A DNA stretch of 7,138 nt from Thermoplasmata archaeon. Its GTDB lineage: Archaea > Thermoplasmatota > Thermoplasmata > RBG-16-68-12. Of this stretch, positions 1 to 7,138 are shown piece by piece. The stretch is taken from positions 1 through 7,138 of the forward strand of contig DUJI01000017.1 of the NCBI GenBank assembly GCA_013329855.1, written 5' to 3'. How positions within the stretch are numbered: position 1 is the first letter of the stretch; each line of letters starts with the position of its first letter. The position numbers and the translations under genes are program-made. The notes below the pieces were generated by a model that saw nothing but the letters and a program-made list of their open reading frames with translations, ran no database searches and was not told where the DNA came from.

Positions 1-1422
1 CTTGATCTGCTCCTCGATGGTCCGGGCGATCTTGATCGCGCGCTTCACGTGCTCCGCCTCGATGAGGGAGGCGTTCTCGGTGACCGCGATGTCCCCGGCG
101 GACCGGATGAGGCCGCCCAGCTCGCGCAGGCGCAGGGTGAGCGCCTTGTCCTGGTTGTCCAGGGTCTTCGCACGACGCCGCGCCTCCTCGATGACCGCCC
201 CGACCGCCTCGGACGTGGCCGCGGGGATGCGCTTGTCGATCGCGATCTCTTGGGCGACGAACTGGGCGAGCTTCGCGCGGTTCGTCTCGTTGCCCGGCAT
301 GGTCGTCTCGACGAGGACTTCGTAGCCGCCCCCCGTGATGCGCGACCGCAGCGGGGAGAGGATGTGCGGGAGGTCCTGGATGTTGCACGCGCCCACGAAG
401 ATGAAGTCGCACGGGACGCTGTCCACCTTGACGCTCGCGCCCGCGCTCTGCGGGTTGCGTCCCGAGATGGGGAAGCGCTTCTCCTGCATCGCGGTCAGGA
501 TGTACCGCTGGAGGTGGCCGAGCTGGGGGAGCTCGTCGATGAACAGCACGCCTTGGTGGGCTTCGTGGATGGATCCCGCGACCACGCGGTCGTAGGGCTG
601 CGTGCCGAGCTGCGGGTGGCCTCCGTACGGGTCGTGCCGCACGTCGCCCAGGAGCTCCGTCTCGCTCGCCCCGGTCGAGAGGACGAACGGACTCCGGGTG
701 ATGGGGACGAGGACCTTGCGCGGGCTCTCCTTCTCCATCTCCCGGCGCTTCTCCAGGGCCTTCTGGTCCAGCACGCGGACCATCTCGCCCGCGCGCTCGT
801 AGACGACGACCTCCTCTTTGCCGAACTGGTTCCGGGTCGTCGTCACGCGGTCGCGGCCGCCCATCTGGGCCAAGGTGACCTCGAAGATGCCGCTGAACAG
901 GTCCCCGAAGGGATTGCCCGCGTTGCTCCCCTGGGCGACCGTCTTGGGCCGGGAGCACTTGGGGCACATCCGCTCCGTGGGCGAGGAGTACGTACCGCAG
1001 TGGACGCACTTGTAGCCGAGGCGCTCCGCGACGTTGATGGGCGCCTCCTTGGGGTCGATCAGGTCCCCCTCGGCGCCGGCCATGCGGCTCTCCTCCGCGA
1101 CGACCTCGTCCCGCCGCCGCACCTCGACCAGGGGGCGCTCCGGGTTCTCCGGGTTGTGGACGATCCGGATCTCCTCCGTGACCGAAGGCAGATGGAGGGA
1201 GAGCGCCTGGGCGATCATGGACTTGCCCGTGCCGGGCGGCCCCACAAGGAGGAGATGCCTCCGCTGCTTGGCCGCGACCCGGGCGAGCTTGACCGCCTCG
1301 TCCTGCCCGATGACCCGCTTCATCGGATCGTCCGGGATCAAGATGTCCGCGGTGGTCTCGAGCTCACGGAGGGAGAAGCCCTCGTCCGCGGTCAGCCCCT
1401 TGGTCTGCGCGATGGACGCCAC
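1..1422 (-). CDS. lonB: Archaeal LonB-type ATP-dependent protease, AAA+ part (C-terminus beyond the window)
   Basis: ATP-dependent protease that unfolds and degrades damaged or regulatory proteins. The 474 codons in the window are the N-terminus and AAA+ module. Visible motifs are Walker A GPPGTGKS (residues 61-68), Walker B GVLFIDEL (291-298), sensor-1 N347 in FVGACN, a likely arginine finger in LRSRI (R359/R361) and sensor-2 R440 in GLIRSAGDIA. The Ser-Lys protease domain must lie to the left. Archaeal LonB normally has two membrane segments between Walker A and B. Here that interval has no hydrophobic helix but a four-cysteine knuckle (C139, C142, C153, C156), probably a zinc ribbon. I chose the GTG start at 1422 because it lies 5 nt after the dnaG stop, and the reading frame leads directly into the conserved IPDDPMKRVIGQDEAV segment. 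It is probably co-transcribed with dnaG. Family assignment is firm; the zinc ribbon is read from the cysteines only. Confidence 0.93.
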   Translation of the reverse strand, partial: MASIAQTKGLTADEGFSLRELETTADILIPDDPMKRVIGQDEAVKLARVAAKQRRHLLLVGPPGTGKSMIAQALSLHLPSVTEEIRIVHNPENPERPLVEVRRRDEVVAEESRMAGAEGDLIDPKEAPINVAERLGYKCVHCGTYSSPTERMCPKCSRPKTVAQGSNAGNPFGDLFSGIFEVTLAQMGGRDRVTTTRNQFGKEEVVVYERAGEMVRVLDQKALEKRREMEKESPRKVLVPITRSPFVLSTGASETELLGDVRHDPYGGHPQLGTQPYDRVVAGSIHEAHQGVLFIDELPQLGHLQRYILTAMQEKRFPISGRNPQSAGASVKVDSVPCDFIFVGACNIQDLPHILSPLRSRITGGGYEVLVETTMPGNETNRAKLAQFVAQEIAIDKRIPAATSEAVGAVIEEARRRAKTLDNQDKALTLRLRELGGLIRSAGDIAVTENASLIEAEHVKRAIKIARTIEEQIK

Positions 1423-1427
1423 CCCGC

Positions 1428-2741
1428 TCAGGGCGAGAGGTCGCTCCGGGTCCAGACCTCGACGCCCGCGGGCTGCTTCGTGATCGTGCCCATTTTCGTG
1501 CCGACCACGGAGTGCATGTTCATCTCGGACGCGATGTCCAGAATCCGCTGGGTGATGATCCCGTCGAACACGAGGGCCCGGGTCTGCTTGGACGTCTTCA
1601 GGGTGTCCACGAGCTCCCGCACGGGAACCTCGGCCACCACGCCGTCGCCGTCATCCAGCAACCGGGCCTTGGACGAGCCGCCCATGGCCAGCAGCATGTC
1701 GCGATACTTCTCCAGGCGCGGGTTCAGGGTCTTCGTCGTGGGCGTGAGCGCGGGCTCGCGGGACTCGCGCGGCTCCCGGGGTTCCCGGGGCGCTCGCTCC
1801 TCGCGCGGCTCCGGGTGGAGCTCGCCGCGAGGCTCCGGCCGCCCTTCGCCTCCCTTGGGCCCGGCGGCGGCCTCGGGGAACTCGGACTCGGCCTTGTAGA
1901 CCTGGCCCGTGAGGCCGTACATCTCGATGTACTGGTCCGCGGGAATCTTGTTCCGCAGGGCCTTCATGATCTGCTTCTGGGTGAGCTCCTCGACCTCCTT
2001 GCCGCGCGGGGCGCGGGCGATGAAGTCGACCTCGGCCACCTGGAGCAACTCCCGCAGGATGAGGTCGCCGCCGCGGTCCCCGTCCGCGAAGGCGGTCAGG
2101 GCGCGCTCCTTGGAGAGGTCCTGGATCGTCTTGGGCACGTTGGTCCCTTCCACGGCCACGGCGTTCTTGATGCCGCTCCGCAGGAGGTTCAGGACGTCCT
2201 GGCGGCCCTCGACCACGATGATTGCGTCGCTGTCCGCGACGTTGGGTCCGGCCGGCAGGCGCTCCGGGCCAAAGGACACGATCTCCGCGACGGTCACGCT
2301 GCCCCGGACCTCGTCCAGGAGGTCCGTCCCGCTCGTCTTGGACTCCTCGACCATGGCGGCCAGGAGCTGGCGGGCGCGCTCGATGATCTTGTTCCGCTTG
2401 GAGATGCGCACGTCCTCGACCTTGTCCACCTTGATGGACGCCTTGCACGGTCCCACGCGGTCGATCGTCTCGAGCGCGGCCGCGAGGATGGAGGTCTCCA
2501 CCTGGTCCAGGGACGACGGGATGAGAATCGTGCCCTCCGTCCGGCCCTTCTTGCTCTGCGCGTCGACCTCAATGCGGCCGATTCGGCCGCTCTTCTGCAG
2601 GTCCCGCAGGTCCAGTTCTTCGCCGAGGAGCCCCTCGGTCTGGCCGAAGACCGCGCCGACGACGTCGGGCTTCTCCACGATGCCCTCCGCCTCGAGGCGG
2701 GCCTGGATCAGGTACTTCGTTGTACTCGGATCGATGTTCAT
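1428..2741 (-). CDS. dnaG: Archaeal DnaG (Toprim-domain primase, exosome-associated)
   Basis: 437-residue archaeal DnaG. In archaea this family makes short RNA in vitro and is also a subunit of the RNA-degrading exosome, where it helps with poly(A) recognition. The N-terminal domain (about 1-165) contains the conserved stretch FGQTEGLLGEELDLRDLQ. The Toprim domain (about 171-255) shows IIVVEGRQDVLNLL with catalytic E179 and ADGDRGGD with D220 and D222. A charged Pro/Arg/Glu linker (about 295-333) follows, then the conserved C-terminal domain (about 338-430, RALVFDGIITQRILDIA). The length is typical apart from the long linker. The ATG at 2741 matches the usual MNxDPxxxKYLI start. A TATA box at 2921-2930 gives it its own promoter, with a predicted leader of about 158 nt. 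lonB follows after 5 nt. Identification is secure. Confidence 0.97.
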   Translation of the reverse strand: MNIDPSTTKYLIQARLEAEGIVEKPDVVGAVFGQTEGLLGEELDLRDLQKSGRIGRIEVDAQSKKGRTEGTILIPSSLDQVETSILAAALETIDRVGPCKASIKVDKVEDVRISKRNKIIERARQLLAAMVEESKTSGTDLLDEVRGSVTVAEIVSFGPERLPAGPNVADSDAIIVVEGRQDVLNLLRSGIKNAVAVEGTNVPKTIQDLSKERALTAFADGDRGGDLILRELLQVAEVDFIARAPRGKEVEELTQKQIMKALRNKIPADQYIEMYGLTGQVYKAESEFPEAAAGPKGGEGRPEPRGELHPEPREERAPREPREPRESREPALTPTTKTLNPRLEKYRDMLLAMGGSSKARLLDDGDGVVAEVPVRELVDTLKTSKQTRALVFDGIITQRILDIASEMNMHSVVGTKMGTITKQPAGVEVWTRSDLSP

Positions 2742-2947
2742 GTTTCACGTTCCGGGAGGCGTCGACCGCTACTCACGTCCCGCCTATCCGGACGGCTCTG
2801 GCGCCCCGCAGGGCGTTCTTCTCGGCTCCCAGGTCGGGAGGAGTGAAAGGAGGATTCGGATGAGTGGGACCGATGATGCGCGGTTCGACCGCTATCCCGA
2901 GTCGTCACTGGAGGCGGCCCTATTTAAATATTCTTGAGGCGCCGTTA
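2742..2947 (-). other. dnaG upstream region / 5' leader
   Basis: This 206-bp spacer separates the Toprim gene stop from the dnaG start. It holds a TATA box near its upstream end and therefore a predicted leader of about 158 nt on the minus strand, long for an archaeal mRNA. In the leader I see a small perfect hairpin (CGCCC at 2802-2806 with GGGCG at 2811-2815, four-base loop) and a 12-codon GTG-started frame (2738-2776) whose TGA overlaps the dnaG ATG as ATGA. No tRNA, riboswitch or box C/D pattern was recognised. Whether the leader is regulatory is unknown. Confidence 0.4.
2921..2930 (-). promoter_or_regulatory. TATA box of the dnaG-lonB transcription unit
   Basis: TATTTAAATA is a perfect 10-base palindrome in otherwise GC-rich DNA and matches the archaeal TATA consensus. 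On the minus strand it predicts a transcription start near 2899-2901. Being palindromic it could also fire to the right, but only minus-strand genes lie there. The direction is inferred from gene orientation. Confidence 0.7.
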
Positions 2948-3424
2948 TCAATCCTGGGAACGCCGGCGGGTGTCGCGCGAGCGCGCGCGTTCCGAGTAGT
3001 ACCGCTTGGAGGGTCGCTGCTGGTTCCGGGAGGCCGCGAGCTCGGCCACCCGCTCCACGAAGCGATGCAGGGACTCCACGTCCTTGATATCCTTCCGGCA
3101 GAGGAGGGTCAGCCGGGCCCGCAGCTCGTCGTCGTACCGCATCCCGCTCGCCGTGAGCGCGTCGCGCAGGTTGCGGGCGAGCCGTCCGCCCCGGACGTCC
3201 CAGTCCGTCAGGATGATGGCCTCCCGGTGCTCGCGGGCGAGGGTCTCGCAGAGGGCGAGGATGGAGTTCCCGCGGTTCAGCACGCGGACGTCGCCGAGCA
3301 CGCCCAGTTCGTGAAGGGCCCGGCGGTCGTACTCCCCTTCCACAATGACCGGGACGAAGCGGTTCTTCTCGATCAGGTCGTCGAGCACGCGCTCTAGGTC
3401 GTCGTGCAACTCGACGTAATCCAT
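2948..3424 (-). CDS. Small Toprim-domain protein (UPF0292-like)
   Basis: 158-residue protein that is essentially one Toprim domain, the metal-binding fold shared by primases, topoisomerases and some nucleases. Signature residues are E29 in PVIVEGEYDRRAL and the D74/D76 pair in ILTDWDVRGGRLA. The KDIKDVESL segment (111-119) and overall length agree with the archaeal UPF0292 family, whose biochemical function I do not know. The C-terminal 30 residues are Arg/Ser-rich and probably disordered, perhaps nucleic-acid binding (inference). The same frame stays open upstream to 3634, but the ATG at 3424 is the better start. It sits in a TGATG overlap with the stop of the upstream DUF167 gene, indicating translational coupling, and family similarity starts there. 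The extra upstream residues are low-complexity and opposite the DUF167 codons. It ends in tandem TGA-TAA stops. Confidence 0.87.
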   Translation of the reverse strand: MDYVELHDDLERVLDDLIEKNRFVPVIVEGEYDRRALHELGVLGDVRVLNRGNSILALCETLAREHREAIILTDWDVRGGRLARNLRDALTASGMRYDDELRARLTLLCRKDIKDVESLHRFVERVAELAASRNQQRPSKRYYSERARSRDTRRRSQD

Positions 3425-3753
3425 CAGAGACCCCTCAGTCCAAGACGTTCCTCGATGCGCTCCCGGGGAAGCCCCTGGATCGCGACGGTCTTGCGTCGGC
3501 TCCGGTGGCCCGCTGCGATGCGGAGGGCGGAGTGCGGGAGCCCGAGGCGCTGGGCCAGGAACCGGAGCAGCTCCGCGTTCGCGGCCCCCTCGGTCGGCTT
3601 CGCGGCCACGCGCACGACGACCCCGTGCCTCCACGGGTCCGTGCCGCGGATCTCCGTCCGCGCGGCGCTCGGCGTGACGACCACGTCGAGGAGGACCACG
3701 CCTCGACCCGCGTTCTCCCGGACCATCGCGGGCGGCGGCCTATGCACGCTCAT
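3424..3753 (-). CDS. DUF167 / YggU-family protein (UPF0235)
   Basis: 109-residue member of the DUF167 (YggU/UPF0235) family, a small alpha/beta fold widespread in archaea and bacteria with no settled function. Family hallmarks are the strand LLDVVVTPSAARTEI (21-35), the central VVVRVAAKPTEGAANAELLRFLA (45-67) with its nearly invariant PxEGxAN core, and the C-terminal AAGHRSRRKTVAIQG (80-94), matching the usual GxxSRxK motif. Length is typical. The ATG at 3753 is the first start. M10 is a possible internal alternative, since the first nine residues are proline-rich and not obviously conserved. It is the first gene of a minus-strand unit, and its stop overlaps the start of the Toprim gene by one base. 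It diverges from the GINS gene across 112 bp. Confidence 0.92.
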   Translation of the reverse strand: MSVHRPPPAMVRENAGRGVVLLDVVVTPSAARTEIRGTDPWRHGVVVRVAAKPTEGAANAELLRFLAQRLGLPHSALRIAAGHRSRRKTVAIQGLPRERIEERLGLRGL

Positions 3754-3777
3754 CGTGGTTCACTATCGTTGCGCGGG

Positions 3778-3785
3778 AGATATGT
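3778..3785 (-). promoter_or_regulatory. Candidate TATA element for the DUF167-Toprim unit
   Basis: ACATATCT on the minus strand is centred about 29 nt upstream of the ATG at 3753. This would fit a leaderless transcript. The match to the TATA consensus is weak. CTATAAG at 3844-3838 (minus strand) is a better sequence but predicts a leader of about 60 nt. Either or both may be used. Confidence 0.35.
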
Positions 3786-3837
3786 CTTCCGGCGAGGAAG
3801 GAGACGAGGGACTCCGGGCGACCCGGGGCGACGGCAT

Positions 3838-3844
3838 CTTATAG
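3838..3844 (+). promoter_or_regulatory. TATA box for the GINS transcription unit
   Basis: CTTATAG is centred about 25 bp upstream of the GTG at 3866, the distance expected if transcription starts at the start codon (leaderless mRNA). No Shine-Dalgarno sequence precedes that GTG, which agrees. The reverse complement CTATAAG also reads as a TATA box, so the element could serve the divergent DUF167 unit too. Confidence 0.55.
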
Positions 3845-3865
3845 CCACCTGGGGATAACGTCGAC

Positions 3866-4570
3866 GTGCCTGGGGAGGAAGAGGTTAACTTCGAGCGTGT
3901 GACCAAGGTCTACCGCGAGGAAGGCGGGAAGAAGACCCTGGTCGCCCTCGAGGAGGACTTCTACGACAAGCTCGCGGCCTACGTGAAGCGGCTCGAGGAG
4001 GTCTCCAACAAGGAGACGCAAGCCAATCCCAACTCCCCGAAGGCCCTCATGCTCCAAGACGAGCTGCGGAAGGTCCTCAAGCGACGGGATCAGATCTTCA
4101 CGTACCGCGAGCGGAAGCTGGCTCTGCTAGCGTCCAGCAAGGCCAGCGGCGCCGAGATCGAGGTGCTGCCCCCCCCGCGGCAGGACCGCATCCTCTTCGA
4201 CCAGATGGTCGCCCTCCTCCGGAAGACGCGCGCGGACGCCTTCGGGGGCTCGCCGTTCGGAAGCGAGGCGGGGCCCACGGAGACGGCCCCACCCGCCGAA
4301 TCGCCGCCAGCCACCGCGGCCCCTGAGAAGAAGCCGGCCGGCGGAATGAAGGTCCTCTCCAGCGAGGAGACGAAGAGGCCCAAGGTCGCCCCCAGCCTCA
4401 AGGACCACGTGGTCGTCCACGTCCTCGAGGACCTGCCGCCGTTCGCAGGACTGGACACCACCTACCATCTGCGGAAGGAGGACGTGGTCACCCTGCCCAA
4501 GACGATCGCGGAGATCCTCGTGAGCCGCGGCAAGGCCCGCATCGTGCAGATGCCCGGGGTGAGCGCGTGA
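3866..4570 (+). CDS. GINS complex subunit Gins51
   Basis: 234-residue archaeal GINS protein. GINS binds MCM and the Cdc45/RecJ-like GAN protein to form the CMG replicative helicase. The N-terminal helical A domain (about 7-125) opens with the characteristic VNFERVTKVYREE and carries DFYDKLAAYVKRLEE (31-45) and a second helical segment ending IFTYRERKLALLA (77-89). A Pro/Ala-rich flexible linker (about 126-178) leads to the small C-terminal B domain (about 181-228), with VVHVLEDLPPFAG and KEDVVTLPKTIAEILVSRG. A-before-B order is that of Gins51 (Sld5/Psf1 type) rather than Gins23. Thermoplasma-type archaea are known to build GINS from Gins51 alone; whether that holds here cannot be seen. The GTG start fits the family N-terminus and the TATA spacing. 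The stop overlaps the next gene by 4 nt. Confidence 0.92.
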   Translation: MPGEEEVNFERVTKVYREEGGKKTLVALEEDFYDKLAAYVKRLEEVSNKETQANPNSPKALMLQDELRKVLKRRDQIFTYRERKLALLASSKASGAEIEVLPPPRQDRILFDQMVALLRKTRADAFGGSPFGSEAGPTETAPPAESPPATAAPEKKPAGGMKVLSSEETKRPKVAPSLKDHVVVHVLEDLPPFAGLDTTYHLRKEDVVTLPKTIAEILVSRGKARIVQMPGVSA

Positions 4571-4821
4571 ATCCGAACGCCCTCCCGAACCGCCGGCGGA
4601 TCGCCGTGCGCCTCCTTCTCCTGGAGGCCACCCTCCTCGTCGCGATCCTCGGCGCCTTCGCGCTCGTGGTCGAGTGGCGCGTAGGAGCCGGGTCCCTGGC
4701 CCTGTTGGTCGTGCTTGGAGCTGCCCTCATCGCTCCCGCCCTCGGCGTGGAGTGGTACCTGGTCGTGCGGAACTGGAAGCGCCTCGACGCGGAGTCCGGA
4801 GGCGACGGACCGGCGCCGTGA
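4567..4821 (+). CDS. Small two-TM membrane protein of unknown function
   Basis: 84-residue hypothetical protein. Two hydrophobic segments are clear (about 13-35 and 43-67), joined by a short turn containing EWRVG. The N-terminus is basic (NRRR at 8-11), and the second segment is followed by RNWKRLD. By the positive-inside rule both ends should face the cytoplasm, giving a simple helical hairpin. I recognise no family. It starts with GTG inside the GTGA overlap with the GINS stop, a strong sign of translational coupling, so it is probably co-expressed with GINS. The third-position GC-rich composition matches its neighbours. A functional link to replication is not shown. Its reality rests on the overlap, the uninterrupted frame and the membrane pattern. 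Confidence 0.62.
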   Translation: MNPNALPNRRRIAVRLLLLEATLLVAILGAFALVVEWRVGAGSLALLVVLGAALIAPALGVEWYLVVRNWKRLDAESGGDGPAP

Positions 4822-5060
4822 GCCGGCCGACGCAAGCATTAAGTAGTTCCCTCGCCTAACGATGAAGGCTCTCTGTGGCACATGGGCTCCGCACGCTATC
4901 GCGTCCCGTTTCTGTGCCCCGAGACATGTGCACCCCCGACGCTCGCGGGACGTCCGGCGGGGAAGAGGTAGAGGCCGCGGGAGGAGCTCCGCTCCGAGTG
5001 TACCGCGCGCCGCTGATACCGATCATATGCATCCTGGACGTGTGCTAAGCCGACAGGTCA
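4822..5060 (+). other. Non-coding leader region of the 23S rRNA gene
   Basis: About 240 bp without a credible gene. It contains a candidate promoter at its left end and several inverted repeats. GGCACA (4877-4882) can pair with TGTGCC (4913-4918), with GGG/CCC (4884-4886/4905-4907) and ACGC/GCGT (4893-4896/4901-4904) nested inside. An alternative is GCACATG (4878-4884) with CATGTGC (4925-4931). A further stem is GGAGC/GCTCC around 4983-4997. This region should include the 5' arm of the 23S processing stem, but the 3' arm lies outside the window. No 16S rRNA or tRNA is present. A short frame (4862-5068) running into the rRNA looks spurious. Confidence 0.6.
4838..4845 (+). promoter_or_regulatory. 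Candidate promoter of the stand-alone 23S gene
   Basis: ATTAAGTA is the most TATA-like site after the membrane-protein stop at 4821 and predicts a start near 4863-4868, giving a leader of about 195 nt. A second A/T-rich spot, ATCATATGCA around 5022-5031, lies about 33 bp before the mature 5' end and could be a proximal alternative. Both are judged by sequence alone. Confidence 0.45.
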
Positions 5061-7028
<1,968 letters not shown>

Positions 7029-7138
7029 GAGAACGTCGCCTTAACAAAAATCGGCCATATGCGGGGAACCCCGAGTATCCGTGCGTACTGCAGCCGCAGT
7101 AACAATCGCACGGTGCGGACAATCCGCAGGGAAGGCCG
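7029..7138 (+). ncRNA. Group I self-splicing intron in 23S rRNA (5' part; continues beyond the window)
   Basis: The intron starts right after CTTAAGGT, equivalent by my count to E. coli U1931. P1: the exon end TTAAGGT (7022-7028) pairs with the internal guide GCCTTAA (7038-7044), including the hallmark U-G pair at the splice site. Two more pairs (7029-7030 with 7036-7037) close a GAACG loop. P4: TGCGGG (7060-7065) pairs with TCCGCA (7123-7128). P5: CCGTGCG (7079-7085) pairs with CGCACGG (7107-7113), extended by TACTGC/GCAGTA (7086-7091/7096-7101) around an AGCC loop. CAATCCGCAGGGAAG resembles the conserved Q element. Only 15 nt separate the guide from P4, so P2 seems absent. R/S elements, P7, P3 3', P8, the 3' splice site and any homing endonuclease lie to the right. 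A tRNA-endonuclease (bulge-helix-bulge) intron is the alternative, but it would not predict the guide pairing and core. Confidence 0.85.
7079..7113 (+). other. P5 / P5a extended hairpin of the intron
   Basis: A stem-loop of 7 + 6 perfect base pairs with one asymmetric bulge (ACAAT, 7102-7106) and a four-base AGCC loop. It sits between the two strands of P4, exactly where P5 should be in a group I core. CCG (7071-7073) with CGG (7116-7118) may extend its base across an internal loop. Confidence 0.75.

Noticed and set aside
49..1899. Long plus-strand frame of 616 codons
   Set aside because: It lies opposite lonB and dnaG and encodes low-complexity Arg/Asp/Leu-rich sequence without any family pattern. 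Such antisense frames are common in GC-rich coding DNA.
1512..2846. Plus-strand frame of 444 codons antisense to dnaG
   Set aside because: Composition is that of an antisense shadow (Leu/Gly/Arg/Asp/His-rich). The opposite strand is an unmistakable DnaG.
2860..2937. 25-codon plus-strand frame preceded by AAAGGAGG
   Set aside because: The Shine-Dalgarno match is good, but there is no upstream TATA box, the frame is antisense to the dnaG leader and no family resemblance is seen. It may be chance; conservation would be needed to revive it.
2948..3634. Longer start for the Toprim gene at 3634
   Set aside because: The added 70 residues are low-complexity Arg/Pro/Gly and overlap the DUF167 codons in another frame. 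The TGATG overlap start at 3424 fits the family.
7029..7138. Bulge-helix-bulge (tRNA-endonuclease) intron as explanation of the interruption
   Set aside because: The guide pairing with the U-G splice-site pair and the P4/P5/Q-like elements are specific to group I. A bulge-helix-bulge cannot be tested without the 3' junction, so this is rejected as less likely rather than excluded.

Overview
The window looks like chromosomal DNA of a GC-rich archaeon, most likely of the Thermoplasmatota (inference). All recognisable proteins are archaeal types: DnaG primase, LonB-type protease, the GINS subunit Gins51 and a UPF0292-like Toprim protein. Promoters look like archaeal TATA boxes, and the large-subunit rRNA gene has archaeal signatures. 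It also has no 16S gene in front of it. A 23S gene unlinked from 16S is known from Thermoplasma and its relatives.

Layout. Positions 1-3753 hold four minus-strand genes. Read 5' to 3' they are a DUF167/YggU protein, a small Toprim protein whose start overlaps the previous stop by one base, then after a new promoter dnaG, and five bases after its stop lonB, which runs off the left edge. Divergently, on the plus strand, come a GINS subunit gene (3866-4570) and a short two-TM membrane protein gene overlapping it by 4 nt. A non-coding stretch of about 240 bp with a candidate promoter and inverted repeats leads to a 23S rRNA gene starting near 5061.

The 23S gene follows the archaeal pattern up to the conserved block just 3' of helix 69, at 7028. 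There the expected continuation (AGCGAAATTCC...) is missing. It is replaced by sequence with a guide sequence complementary to the 5' exon, a U-G pair at the junction, and P4, P5 and Q-like elements. I read this as a group I self-splicing intron inserted after the base equivalent to E. coli U1931. The window ends inside its catalytic core, so any homing endonuclease ORF, P7/P3/P8, the 3' splice site and exon 2 lie beyond the right edge.

Together the protein genes form a replication, RNA-processing and protein-quality neighbourhood: primase/exosome-associated DnaG, the CMG-helicase cofactor GINS, and LonB. The most notable points are the interrupted 23S gene, a LonB that appears to carry a zinc ribbon where the usual membrane hairpin would be, and the structured leader of the stand-alone 23S gene.
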